Shown here one piece after another: positions 40,637-48,770 of a DNA stretch of 64,000 nucleotides (positions within the stretch are counted from its first letter, which is position 1; every line of letters starts with the position of its first letter). This DNA is from Allocoleopsis sp036703385 (lineage in GTDB: Bacteria > Cyanobacteriota > Cyanobacteriia > Cyanobacteriales > Coleofasciculaceae), in the NCBI RefSeq assembly GCF_036703385.1, contig NZ_DATNPA010000295.1, positions 62,001 to 126,000 on the forward strand, given 5' to 3'. The notes below the pieces were generated by a model that saw only the letters and a program-made list of their open reading frames with translations, was not told the origin of the DNA and searched no databases. Position numbers and translations under genes: made by a program.

Positions 40637-41139
40637 TGCCCATTGATATTTCAATTGAAGTAACGGGAATTGATTTTGGGGACTTACGCGATCGCGCCTC
40701 CTCTATTTCCATGTTGGTAGATGACCTCTCCCCCATCTCACGGGAATTGGCGGAAGTGGTGCGAGACAAACACCTCAACCCCTTATTTTTGAGTGAGCCT
40801 TCCACGCTGACAGGTGGAATGGTGTATGGGGGAGAGTATCACGCTCCCCTCTCCCCCTACACCTTACGTCTTCACCCCCAGAGAGCCAATGGGCAAATTC
40901 ATATTGACACCGGGCGTTTGTGGAAAGGCGCTATTCAAGAAGGGGGTGCGGGAAACAGATACGACGTAGATGGCCCAGAGTTTACCTATGAATTAACAGA
41001 CGATCGCGCACCTGATTTACAGGAAAAATTTGGGCGTCCCATTTTGTTCTGGCACGAAGAGTTGTTAGAAGAGATGGGAAAAGCTGTTTTGGAATACGCG
41101 ATCGCGGTGTGGGAGGGGAAGAAAAATGCACTCCGCTGA
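40636..41139 (+). CDS. Phage virion morphogenesis/tail completion protein (Mu gpG-like)
   Basis: 167 residues. SISMLVDDLSPISRELAEVV opens the domain, followed by YTLRLHPQRANG and HIDTGRLWKGAIQEG (the T-G-x-L-x-x-x family motif), then ELTDDRAPDLQEKFGRPILF. It fits the tail-completion family that works at the head-tail joint. Between a basic protein and a tail terminator-like gene. Confidence 0.7.
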   Translation: MPIDISIEVTGIDFGDLRDRASSISMLVDDLSPISRELAEVVRDKHLNPLFLSEPSTLTGGMVYGGEYHAPLSPYTLRLHPQRANGQIHIDTGRLWKGAIQEGGAGNRYDVDGPEFTYELTDDRAPDLQEKFGRPILFWHEELLEEMGKAVLEYAIAVWEGKKNALR

Positions 41140-41497
41140 ACGGGTAAGGAGATTAATTCAATTTAGTCGTAGGGCTAATTTTGGTAGAAAAAAGAGGCTT
41201 CGACGCTTAGCTAAGAAAGCTTTTAGTCCAGGGGTAATTAAATCCACATTGGGCAGTGCAGGGGTCGCCGGGGTTTTAGGATATCTCGATGCCAAGCGAA
41301 GAGGTTACGACCACGGCTATGCGATGCGTTCTGCGGCTAGACAAGCGGCTCTCGGTGGCGCGGTCATAGGCTCAGTTTTAGCTGGCGGAAGTGCGGCTGG
41401 AGTTGTGAATCCAGATATAAGAGGTGGCGTATATAGAAGCAAGCGTAAATATATAGGACATAGAGCTTTGAAAGGACGAGGGGTGCGAATCCGATGA
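41126..41497 (+). CDS. Basic N-terminus plus Gly/Ala segment protein
   Basis: 123 residues. RRLIQFSRRANFGRKKRLRR, then GVIKSTLGSAGVAGVLGYLD and a hydrophobic GGAVIGSVLAGGSAAGVVN. Belongs to the set of six basic proteins. Overlaps both the morphogenesis gene and the next gene (ATGA). Confidence 0.6.
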   Translation: MHSAERVRRLIQFSRRANFGRKKRLRRLAKKAFSPGVIKSTLGSAGVAGVLGYLDAKRRGYDHGYAMRSAARQAALGGAVIGSVLAGGSAAGVVNPDIRGGVYRSKRKYIGHRALKGRGVRIR

Positions 41498-42057
41498 CCT
41501 ATTCGCCCGCCACTGAACCCATTCTCGTCGATAGCTTCTGCCGTACTTTGATGCGATTTGCTGCCGATCATTTGAATAGTAGTTTCGCGATCGCGCATGA
41601 ACTTCACAAAAATGGCATCAGTCGGGATGACCCTGCGGCAATACCGATGGTGGCAGTGATCGAGGCGGGTGGTTTCCAAGAATACATCGTTAAATCTCGC
41701 AGGGACTCTGATGCTTATGACGGCAGTATTTTAGAATTTCCTAGACTCAAGGTTTATAGGACGGATGGTAGCGGAACGCTATTTAATCCCATTATGCGAT
41801 CGCGTATCCGAATTTCCCATATATCAAAGCTTATTGAAATCCACCGATTACCGGGGCTGCAAGAGTGGTTGACATGGGAAGTAAAAGAAATATTGGAGGC
41901 GTATTGGCTTTCCCACCAAGGCTGTACTTTCAACATAGAGAAAGATACTAGCTTTAGCGCTGACCACGCACCTAGGTTTGAGATGGTAGGAGGGCGTCAA
42001 GAACTGGTTTATCGCTCTGATTTTGATTTTTACGCTACAGGTTCTAGGAGTAAATAA
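41494..42057 (+). CDS. Putative tail terminator-region protein
   Basis: 187 residues, alpha-beta: LMRFAADHLNSSFAIAHELH, VAVIEAGGFQEYIVKSRRDS, IRISHISKLIEIHRLPGLQE. Its location between the gpG-like protein and the tail tube suggests a tail terminator or neck protein. Family not certain. Confidence 0.45.
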   Translation: MTYSPATEPILVDSFCRTLMRFAADHLNSSFAIAHELHKNGISRDDPAAIPMVAVIEAGGFQEYIVKSRRDSDAYDGSILEFPRLKVYRTDGSGTLFNPIMRSRIRISHISKLIEIHRLPGLQEWLTWEVKEILEAYWLSHQGCTFNIEKDTSFSADHAPRFEMVGGRQELVYRSDFDFYATGSRSK

Positions 42058-42059
42058 AC

Positions 42060-42338
42060 ATGCCTTATACAAAACGAGAAGATTTTCAAGGTGGGGAAGA
42101 AGGGGATGTTGAGCTACTTATTGCCGCAGGAGATTTACCTGCGGGGATATACAAACTGAAGGAGGTTCCCGATTGCGCGATCGTGGCGGGTTTTGTAAGG
42201 GAGATAAAACCGGAAGACGTTGAAACGTCCCCTGTTAATCCAAACACCCCACCAATCCTGTTCGCCACTCCCACAGCTCCACCACCGGAGATTTTACCCA
42301 AGGGCGAAACTACTGCTGACGCAAAGGATAAAAAATGA
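42060..42338 (+). CDS. Small hypothetical tail-region protein
   Basis: 92 residues. LLIAAGDLPAGIYKLKEVPD, then a Pro-rich C-terminal half (SPVNPNTPPILFATPTAPPP). Begins 3 bp after the previous stop and overlaps the tail-tube gene by ATGA. Not recognised. Confidence 0.5.
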   Translation: MPYTKREDFQGGEEGDVELLIAAGDLPAGIYKLKEVPDCAIVAGFVREIKPEDVETSPVNPNTPPILFATPTAPPPEILPKGETTADAKDKK

Positions 42339-43135
42339 CACTTAAGAATTTTCAGGAAACAATTGTTTCGGGTTCAGGGGTTTTAATCTCCAATGAAACG
42401 GGTATCCCTTTTGACCTCCCCCCTTTCCAAATGACATTTGACCTCGGCATTGAAGAAGCGGTGCAAGAAGTGATTGGTCCTACGGGACTAAAAGGAACAG
42501 CTGGTAGCTACCAAACCGCCGAACGCGCCATGCTTAACCTCACTTTCACTCACAAAGCACCTGAAGTCATTGAGATGGTGACGGGACGGAAGTGGAAGTT
42601 ATCCAGTGGGGAGATCGACCTCGCCAAGCAAATTACCGTGCCGAGTTCTGGAATTGTTCCACCTGTAGGAACAGGAACGGAAGGCTTTGGGATGCTGGTG
42701 GATAACCCCAATAGCAAGGCATCTAAAATTGGGGCTTTTCGCATGACCCTACCTTTAAAAAGAGTGCCTTGGGCGGCTGAACCCACAGCTCCGTTAGCGG
42801 AAGATGAGTGGATGCAGGGACCAAATTTCGCCATGCGGTTTGCCCCAAACCTTGCAGCTAAACGCGAGGTGGTTACTGTAATTAGCTCCGTACCACAGAC
42901 CAGCTACTTAGAGTTGGGAGAAGAACCTACGGGAAGCTATAGCGTGGTTATCCTTTTCACCTACACCACCGGAAACCGTTTAATCCTGACAGCGGGGAAT
43001 GGTGCAGTGTCGGTTGCGGGTAACTCGCTGGACATGAACGCCGCAGAAACACCTGTCAAGCTACGTTTAGACCAAGAGCCGGGTAGCTGTTACAGTTACA
43101 AACTCAAGAGGTCTATGCAGAAGGTGGCGTGCTAA
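42335..43135 (+). CDS. Major tail (tube) protein candidate
   Basis: 266 residues, beta-rich. IPFDLPPFQMTFDLGIEEAV, GLKGTAGSYQTAERAMLNLT, GAFRMTLPLKRVPWA, then an Ig-like end (YSVVILFTYTTGNRLILTAG). Position just before the chaperone pair is where siphovirus tube genes lie. Confidence 0.65.
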   Translation: MTLKNFQETIVSGSGVLISNETGIPFDLPPFQMTFDLGIEEAVQEVIGPTGLKGTAGSYQTAERAMLNLTFTHKAPEVIEMVTGRKWKLSSGEIDLAKQITVPSSGIVPPVGTGTEGFGMLVDNPNSKASKIGAFRMTLPLKRVPWAAEPTAPLAEDEWMQGPNFAMRFAPNLAAKREVVTVISSVPQTSYLELGEEPTGSYSVVILFTYTTGNRLILTAGNGAVSVAGNSLDMNAAETPVKLRLDQEPGSCYSYKLKRSMQKVAC

Positions 43136-43169
43136 GAATTTGGAATTGAGCTAAATATCGGAGAAAGTT

Positions 43170-43397
43170 ATGACTGTCATAGCAATGCTTATTTGCGAAA
43201 ACAAGGAACATGATTCACAAACACCAAACCAAGGTCAAGTGGGTCTAAGAGGAGTTACTAGCGAAAGCGAAATAGGTAAAGAATACTTTGTTCATACTCC
43301 TTTCGCTAGCTTACAAATGGGGATATTGAACGCTGCGGCTTTTAGTCAATTCGAGCCAGGTAAAACTTACAAAATGACTTTGGAGCAAGTAGACTAA
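43170..43397 (+). CDS. Small hypothetical tail-region protein
   Basis: 75 residues, compact beta (SEIGKEYFVHTPFASLQMGI, FEPGKTYKMTLEQVD). Preceded by GGAG. Lies between the tail tube and the tail chaperone. Not recognised. Confidence 0.55.
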   Translation: MTVIAMLICENKEHDSQTPNQGQVGLRGVTSESEIGKEYFVHTPFASLQMGILNAAAFSQFEPGKTYKMTLEQVD

Positions 43398-43416
43398 CGC
43401 CTAATCCCAAATTGAC

Positions 43417-43977
43417 ATGGATTGTTTTGAAGTATTTTACGACAAAGATAAACCAAATGCCGATCGCCAAGAGTCGGTGATTGTTCGTCGTGTTGCGCGA
43501 TCGCGTTACTCAGAGTTGAAAGGTTTGCTATCTAAATTGATGGCAAATTTCTTGTATTTTGGATGCTCTCGTGGAGAATTGTGCGATGCTTCTAATGATC
43601 GTGTCTGGAGTGACATTAGAAAGGTGGCAGAAATGCTGCCTTTAGATGGGGGTGGGGCGTTGGACTTGGACAGAATTGACGACATCCAAATCCTAGAAAT
43701 CTTCTTCACTGATGATGTGGTAGAAGTTCGGGGGCGGGTGGAGGAGCAACCTGACGAGGAAGGTGTGAAGCGATTTAAGCCAGGGAAGATTACGGCACTC
43801 CATGGATTCAATTTTTTAGACTATCACCAGAAATGCCGGGGGATATACGGCATCGGTCTGGAGATGGCGAACAACTGGGTGCGGGAGGAGGACAAGATAG
43901 AAGAAAAGAAGCTGGAAACCAACGGAAAAGTCAAAGAACCGGAATCGGTAGAACTGGCAACCCCGATGCCGTCTTAA
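43417..43977 (+). CDS. Tail assembly chaperone, short form (G-like)
   Basis: 186 residues. VIVRRVARSRYSELKGLLSK, then LDRIDDIQILEIFFTDDVVE, ending VELATPMPS. It sits after the tail tube, the normal place of the chaperone gene. An open frame one base back overlaps its end and continues to 44267 with a helical sequence. I infer a G / G-T pair made by -1 frameshifting, as in most siphoviruses. Confidence 0.65.
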   Translation: MDCFEVFYDKDKPNADRQESVIVRRVARSRYSELKGLLSKLMANFLYFGCSRGELCDASNDRVWSDIRKVAEMLPLDGGGALDLDRIDDIQILEIFFTDDVVEVRGRVEEQPDEEGVKRFKPGKITALHGFNFLDYHQKCRGIYGIGLEMANNWVREEDKIEEKKLETNGKVKEPESVELATPMPS

Positions 43978-44267
43978 TTACCCAGCTTATTGAAATCTAT
44001 GGGGCGGATGGAGCTAAATTTTTATGGGAAACGTTTGACCAGCAAACAATAGATGATTGCGTAGAGGAAACCGTAGAATGGCGGAAGTCTACTAAGCAGC
44101 GTGAGGCGGAAGCTATTCAGGAAGACCACGAGAAGTTTGTTACCGAGAATCCTGAATTGGTTGAAGATTTATTTGCTAACGAAATAGCGGAATTAGGGTT
44201 TGACCCCAGTAAATGGAAACGAAATTATGCCAGTAGCCCAGAAACCACCGAAGTCAGCATCCACTAA
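43959..44267 (+). CDS. Tail assembly chaperone, -1 frameshift extension (T-like)
   Basis: In the -1 frame relative to the upstream gene: DAVLITQLIEIYGADGAKFL, then VEETVEWRKSTKQREAEAIQ, ending at 44267. It lacks its own start or ribosome site near the overlap. Candidate slip points are AACCCCG at 43959-43965 just before the stop and the A-rich GAAGAAAAGAAG region near 43900; neither is a perfect X XXY YYZ, so the exact site is open. Confidence 0.55.
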   Translation, partial: NPDAVLITQLIEIYGADGAKFLWETFDQQTIDDCVEETVEWRKSTKQREAEAIQEDHEKFVTENPELVEDLFANEIAELGFDPSKWKRNYASSPETTEVSIH

Positions 44268-44832
44268 CGGAAAGCCTAAGAAAGATTTATCGGGGCTGTA
44301 CCAGAAACCAAAACCCAAGTCCCTGCCCATTCAATCCCCACAGTTAGGGCTAGATATTGAGTTGGATTTTGTAGAGCCGGATGATGAGGTAAAAGCCGCA
44401 TTGGATAGCTACATCATCCACGTCACTCGTGCCACCCTTGCGCCGACAAAGTTAACGGATGAAGAACTGTTGGAACTGGGGAAAGCGAAGTTTGTCTCCC
44501 TAAGCGCCTATATCAAGAAAGTGGCACTACAGCAGCGAACGGCTAGCGTTTTGGAAGAAGTGGGTGGGGTGAAGAATTCGGAGCTGTTGGTGTTGCGCGA
44601 TCGCATGGCGACTTTAATTACAGATTTAGAGTACGCCATTGATCAAGACTACGAGGAACAGGAAGCACTCTCGTTTCACATGCACAGCGACGAGAAAGCT
44701 GTGGCGGTGTTGTGTGACGCGATCGCGCGATGTTTTCCTGAATTGGAAAATCCCCAGCAGCTAACCGGACAAACCAAGTACATTTTGGCGCTGGTGCTGT
44801 TGGGGATGGCGGGGAAGATTATTGCCGTTTGA
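44227..44832 (+). CDS. Hypothetical tail-region protein
   Basis: 201 residues from ATG 44227 (MPVAQKPPKSASTNGKPKKD). Basic Pro/Lys start, then helical (EVKAALDSYIIHVTRATLAP). The tape measure gene would be expected here, but this protein is far too short. The TGA stop is the first triplet of palindrome j. Confidence 0.5.
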   Translation: MPVAQKPPKSASTNGKPKKDLSGLYQKPKPKSLPIQSPQLGLDIELDFVEPDDEVKAALDSYIIHVTRATLAPTKLTDEELLELGKAKFVSLSAYIKKVALQQRTASVLEEVGGVKNSELLVLRDRMATLITDLEYAIDQDYEEQEALSFHMHSDEKAVAVLCDAIARCFPELENPQQLTGQTKYILALVLLGMAGKIIAV

Positions 44833-44848
44833 CAACTGTTAGTTGTCA
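44830..44848. repeat. 19-bp boundary palindrome, copy j
   Basis: TGACAACTGTTAGTTGTCA, overlapping the stop at 44830-44832. The last copy; it marks the switch from phage structural genes to the minus-strand plasmid-like region. Confidence 0.85.
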
Positions 44849-44884
44849 GCGTATTGTTATGCGCGATCGCACATCAGCAGTACC

Positions 44885-45277
44885 TTAGCGAATGCAACTT
44901 ACGGCAAAATAAGCAGCCACAAAACTAATTACCGCAATTATAAGTAGCTTGCACATCATTGGCAGACAACACCAGTGGTGTGCAAATTTTTGGTATCTAT
45001 TAGGATATTTCCCTTTCTGTTTCCCAGCGCTCTTGAATCCTGAAAGGATGCCGTGAATGATGAAGTCATGGGCAAAAGGACTCAGAACAATTACGTCTTT
45101 CCATAACTCTTCATCACCTACGTTGTCGTAAGTTTTATGATGCACTCGGTAAGGCTTGCCTTTGCCACACTGAATCCAAGGGAACATTGAACAGCGATAG
45201 TTGGACTCTAGTAGCCAGTGCTTGTGTTTTCTGTACCATTCATTAGATTGAATGTAGTGACTGTAATTAACTTTCAT
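44885..45277 (-). CDS. HNH-like protein with C-terminal membrane helix
   Basis: 130 residues. SNYRCSMFPWIQCGKGKPYR then VHHKTYDNVGDEELWKDVIV and LSPFAHDFIIHG follow the HNH pattern (V-H-H-K-T-Y ... D ... L ... H), but the usual C-x-x-C-H after the second strand is LSPFAHDF, so zinc binding is weakened. The C-terminus is hydrophobic (CKLLIIAVISFVAAYFAV). A membrane-tethered HNH fold would be unusual. Confidence 0.6.
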   Translation of the reverse strand: MKVNYSHYIQSNEWYRKHKHWLLESNYRCSMFPWIQCGKGKPYRVHHKTYDNVGDEELWKDVIVLSPFAHDFIIHGILSGFKSAGKQKGKYPNRYQKFAHHWCCLPMMCKLLIIAVISFVAAYFAVSCIR

Positions 45278-45332
45278 TTTAGATTAGCGAATAAACGAAT
45301 TCTTCTGGAGGTTCTCCGCACATAAACCAGTT

Positions 45333-45478
45333 CAAGGCATCTTCTTGAGTAAAAGTTGTTGTTTCACTTCGTTCCCTTTTTTAAGTTCCTCAAACTCCTC
45401 ATCAGAAAATAGACAGTCATAATCAGCTTCCAGCATTAATTCATTAACCTTTTTTGCCCACTCGTAAAAGCTATCCAT
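45333..45478 (-). CDS. Small acidic peptide gene, 3' end uncertain
   Basis: From ATG 45478: MDSFYEWAKKVNELMLEADY, then SDEEFEELKKGNEVK. The frame closes somewhere between 45284 and 45335; I could not settle the last codons by hand. About 50-64 residues, acidic and helical. It leads the HNH-like gene on the minus strand. Confidence 0.4.
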
Positions 45479-45587
45479 ACTTTCTCCTGTGATAACGTTT
45501 GTGTGTCAGTCTGTCAGATTTGTCTGGTGTCTGGATGTCAGTCAGGAGCCAGAAGCCTTGTCAGCTCGACTCCTGACGAATGCGTCT

Positions 45588-47105
45588 TCACTTAGCGAGA
45601 AAACTGACAGCAGAGTCAGATTTGCCTTCTTCCTCGATTTCTCCTAATCCTGTATCTGCCAACAAACCAAAATATTGGCGGATGTTTTTGGCTCCTTTCC
45701 CTTTGAGGACAGTAAAGTCTTTTCGCTGCACCTCTCGCACCGTTACCCATTCATTTTGCTTCTTGGCGTAGAGGTAAATGGTTTTAAGTGGTTCTTGTAA
45801 TCTGCATTCTTCCTCTGGTTCAGATTCTGAATGAGTAACAACAGGATTGCCCAACAAATCTAGCAAGTACTTCTCGGTTAACCACTCAGGAATTTGACCT
45901 TCTTCTTGAGAGCCATCTAGCCAGGTAATATGGAATTTCCCAGTGGGACGGATTGTTTCTAATCCATCTTCGTCCTCTACTAATTCACCAATTGTTTCAA
46001 CTCGCACTGTGCCGTTTAGAAATACCGTTACGAGTCCTTTAGAACCAGGGAGAAAAGCTGCGGTTTCACCATGAACAATAAAAATCGGATATTCTCCGAA
46101 CTTCATTGTTTCTCTTAGGCAGCTCGTCAAAACAGATTTAATTTCATCTTCGGGCATCACCTGATCGAATAATCCAAACTCATCCCAGACAGTAGTGTTG
46201 GAATTAATCCGGCAAGCATGAACTCTATCTGCTAATCCTCTCCACTCTCGGTAGATAGCATCGTAATCGCGCTGTCCTGTGGGAGTAACTCCTACAACTT
46301 TGAAAACGTCTGGGTAGGGGTTTGCGGGTTCGTAGTGCGGCGTGCTGGCAATGACGCGATGGTCATCGATTAAAACCATCCTAAGCAGACACATAAGTTT
46401 TGCCATTGTGCTTTTCCCGGTTCGCTGTTTCCCCACCAACCGAGCTGGATGACTCTTCACTAGTCGAAGCATTCCTGGGCATTCCCCTTTAAGCTTGTCG
46501 ATCAAATCCCGCTTGGCTCGGTTGGTCACCTGGGGAAGCTGTGGGGTAAAACCAGACTGTTGCTTCGATTCACTCTTGGTTGTGCGGGGGCTACGTTGTC
46601 GAAGCATATCCTCATCTCCAGTGGGTTGTCTGTCGCCATAGAATGTCCATCCAGTAGACTGCTCATCTTCTGTCTCTTTAGGGGGATAAACAGCTTCTGG
46701 AGGCTCTTGTCTAGTTGTTCTTGATGATTTGCTTTGAACCTTGGTTTCCTCCTGTCTAGGAGGCTTCTGCGAGTGTCTGACAGGTACTTCTTCCTCGTAC
46801 TCGTATCCCTCTCTTTCCTCGTCGTTGTAGACGGTTTCTGCCTGCGTGTCTACAACGGGAGGAGTCTTCTTGGTTTTAGTTTTCCCCTCACCCAAGCTCA
46901 CCAGGTCGTTCCAGGCTATTAGTCCTACCACAATCGCCAGTGGTGCTTGCGCGATCGCCCAAGCCGCAAATCCCAGACCAAGGGAGGCAACTGTGATGAA
47001 CGCCTTATCCTGTGTCAGCCTCCCCAGCAGGATTGGAGATTCTCCAAAATCATTCTCAAATTCCAGATTGTTCAGCAAATCATCCATCTTTTGTAGGTTA
47101 GACAT
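45588..47105 (-). CDS. Membrane-anchored P-loop ATPase (HerA/FtsK- or Zot-like)
   Basis: 505 residues. Two hydrophobic segments at about 35-66 (FITVASLGLGFAAWAIAQAP, LAIVVGLIAWNDLV), a long acidic/Gln-rich linker, then an ATPase domain: Walker A LVGKQRTGKSTMAKLM, Walker B-like TTVWDEFGLF, and IFIVHGET as sensor strand. The last 60 residues look like a winged helix (TVLKGKGAKNIRQYFGLLAD). It could pump DNA across the membrane (conjugation or extrusion). Preceded by a hairpin terminator/attenuator at 47112. Confidence 0.7.
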   Translation of the reverse strand: MSNLQKMDDLLNNLEFENDFGESPILLGRLTQDKAFITVASLGLGFAAWAIAQAPLAIVVGLIAWNDLVSLGEGKTKTKKTPPVVDTQAETVYNDEEREGYEYEEEVPVRHSQKPPRQEETKVQSKSSRTTRQEPPEAVYPPKETEDEQSTGWTFYGDRQPTGDEDMLRQRSPRTTKSESKQQSGFTPQLPQVTNRAKRDLIDKLKGECPGMLRLVKSHPARLVGKQRTGKSTMAKLMCLLRMVLIDDHRVIASTPHYEPANPYPDVFKVVGVTPTGQRDYDAIYREWRGLADRVHACRINSNTTVWDEFGLFDQVMPEDEIKSVLTSCLRETMKFGEYPIFIVHGETAAFLPGSKGLVTVFLNGTVRVETIGELVEDEDGLETIRPTGKFHITWLDGSQEEGQIPEWLTEKYLLDLLGNPVVTHSESEPEEECRLQEPLKTIYLYAKKQNEWVTVREVQRKDFTVLKGKGAKNIRQYFGLLADTGLGEIEEEGKSDSAVSFLAK

Positions 47106-47111
47106 AAGTAG

Positions 47112-47134
47112 TAAAAAGCCCCTATTAAGGGGCG
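47112..47134 (-). terminator. Terminator or attenuator upstream of the ATPase gene
   Basis: On the minus strand GCCCCTTAATAGGGGC followed by TTTTTAC. It ends transcription coming from the genes above or regulates entry into the ATPase gene, which starts 7 bp later. Confidence 0.75.
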
Positions 47135-47155
47135 GCTAAACAACAGTTGAAGTAA

Positions 47156-47671
47156 TCACTTCTTGAGTATTTTGTAGATAAACTCAAACGCAAAAGCGGT
47201 AATGACTGAAAGGACTAAATTCCACCACAGCACTGAGTCTGGACTCCAGTAGGGGAAGTCTTCTGCTAGGGCTGTGTAACCTCCTTCATAGGGAGGAAAA
47301 TGTAGGAATATAATAGAAAACTCCCAAGCGTAAATGATGGGTCGTCTCTTTTTAATCCATTCAATGTCTGCCATTTCTAGGTATTGGGTTAAAGCCCAAA
47401 GTCCAGTTGCTAGAAACGACAGCGATACTTCATTACTGGACAGCCACAACAAACAGCCCCCTAGGAAAGGGACACGGGTTAGAGAGCTTAAAAGGGGGAC
47501 AAAGGTAATAGCCGCTTTCATTTGTTTAGCTACAGCTACCCAAGGCTGAATATTAAGCAAACCAACAAAGGTGATGGTGCTATAGAATAAGAATCGTCCA
47601 AGCCCTTTGATTTTCGCTCTTGAGCTTCCGCCTTCTTTACTTTTGCTTGTTGACCTTGCGGCTACCGCCAT
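47156..47671 (-). CDS. Polytopic membrane protein
   Basis: 171 residues with about four hydrophobic segments (FLFYSTITFVGLLNIQPWVA, FLGGCLLWLSSNEVSLSFLA, IIYAWEFSIIFLHF, LWWNLVLSVITAFAFEFIYK). Basic N-terminus. Overlaps the gene at 47637. Between the ATPase and a secreted/anchored protein: a candidate membrane part of the same apparatus. Confidence 0.6.
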   Translation of the reverse strand: MAVAARSTSKSKEGGSSRAKIKGLGRFLFYSTITFVGLLNIQPWVAVAKQMKAAITFVPLLSSLTRVPFLGGCLLWLSSNEVSLSFLATGLWALTQYLEMADIEWIKKRRPIIYAWEFSIIFLHFPPYEGGYTALAEDFPYWSPDSVLWWNLVLSVITAFAFEFIYKILKK

Positions 47672-48119
47672 TTTTAGAAGCTCCTTTTATCTGACTAAAT
47701 AATTTGTCGTACTCTTGTTTTTCGTTGAGCGCTACTCGGACGATAGAAGAGATTGAGCCATCTTCTGCAATTGTTGCTGTTTCGCCTAGTGAATTGCAGA
47801 TAAAAACGCCAGGTCTTAGGGGTCTTTTTAATTGATTGTCTAAAACCATCTCCCCTTCGATGTAATAACCATCTTTTCTGGTCTTAGCGTCAACTGTTTG
47901 AATGCAGTTCGACTTCAATCTTTCTAAAGCTACTTTGGAGAATCTACGAGCATTCTTGGCCTGCTCTCGTAGCTGTCTACTTTCGGATGAAGCCGTAGTT
48001 TGATTGGTACTGATTGTGCTTCCTTCCTGCACTGTGGCTCTTAACACCTCTCCTTTTGAGATAAAGATAGCGAGTAAAGAGCCACCTATTATGAGGTGAG
48101 AAAATATTTTGATTCTCAT
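47637..48119 (-). CDS. Membrane-anchored or secreted protein
   Basis: 160 residues. N-terminal hydrophobic helix KIFSHLIIGGSLLAIFISKG, then a helical region and a C-terminal beta domain (RPGVFICNSLGETATIAEDG). Start overlaps the end of the gene at 48116 (ATGA). Likely in the periplasm or at the membrane with the neighbouring apparatus. Confidence 0.55.
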   Translation of the reverse strand: MRIKIFSHLIIGGSLLAIFISKGEVLRATVQEGSTISTNQTTASSESRQLREQAKNARRFSKVALERLKSNCIQTVDAKTRKDGYYIEGEMVLDNQLKRPLRPGVFICNSLGETATIAEDGSISSIVRVALNEKQEYDKLFSQIKGASKNGGSRKVNKQK

Positions 48120-48364
48120 CGCAAACTCCTAACGCAAAGGTCTCCCACCTTTTCATATCTTTCAATTAACTCTTCCCATTCAGGGACTTCTTTGAGGTCA
48201 AAGTTTGCATCTTGGTCAAGAACTAATGTGTGTCCTGAGTCTTGCCAAATAAAATCTTCGTCATACTCATACTCTCGCTCTTCGAGGTAAACTGAGATGT
48301 CGGCTAAAAGTTGCCAATAAGCTGAGTCGTGAGTGAAATTGATTCGTCTTCTTGTAGCTACCAT
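48116..48364 (-). CDS. Small acidic hypothetical protein
   Basis: 82 residues, WQLLADISVYLEEREYEYDE, then LKEVPEWEELIERYEKV. Similar composition to the 72-residue product at 48771 (LRESSEWQKLEIEYVLSGGR), so the two may be related. Not recognised. Confidence 0.5.
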   Translation of the reverse strand: MVATRRRINFTHDSAYWQLLADISVYLEEREYEYDEDFIWQDSGHTLVLDQDANFDLKEVPEWEELIERYEKVGDLCVRSLR

Positions 48365-48365
48365 G

Positions 48366-48728
48366 TCACCCTACTAGTTGCGCTGTTAGCGCTTCGATTA
48401 ACCGCTCAATATCTCGCTCAGAAAATTCATTTGCAACGAGCTGAATGTAATCGGCCAAATCCGCTTGTTCATCCCAGATGTTGAGGTCGTCTCCACCAGC
48501 GCCAACAATGCAGCTATCAATACAACTGACGGAACTACCCTCTTCAATCCAGTCTTGGTAGATGGCTTGGTAGGCGGCTAAGGCACCCCTAAAAACCAGC
48601 TTCCATTTACGCTCCAAGTTTTCAAACCGAGACCCCCAATGTTCTTGCATTTCCTCAAGGATTTCTTGAGTGTTTTTGTCTTGGCTGCTGACATAGTATC
48701 CGATTGACCTTGCACTGCTTGAAACCAT
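48366..48728 (-). CDS. Small acidic hypothetical protein
   Basis: 120 residues. MVSSSARSIGYYVSSQDKNT, helical middle (EEMQEHWGSRFENLERKWKL), acidic centre, end (ERDIERLIEALTAQLVG). Stop is one base before the start of the next gene. Family not recognised. Confidence 0.5.
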   Translation of the reverse strand: MVSSSARSIGYYVSSQDKNTQEILEEMQEHWGSRFENLERKWKLVFRGALAAYQAIYQDWIEEGSSVSCIDSCIVGAGGDDLNIWDEQADLADYIQLVANEFSERDIERLIEALTAQLVG

Positions 48729-48770
48729 TGTTTTCTTCCTTCTTGGCTAGTTTGTTTTTGCCAGTAAATA

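Noticed and set aside
10692..44848. 19-bp palindromes as promoters, because TTGACA occurs in several
   Set aside because: Only copy j has a reasonable -10 at 17 bp, and no gene follows on that strand. Several copies lie between convergent genes.
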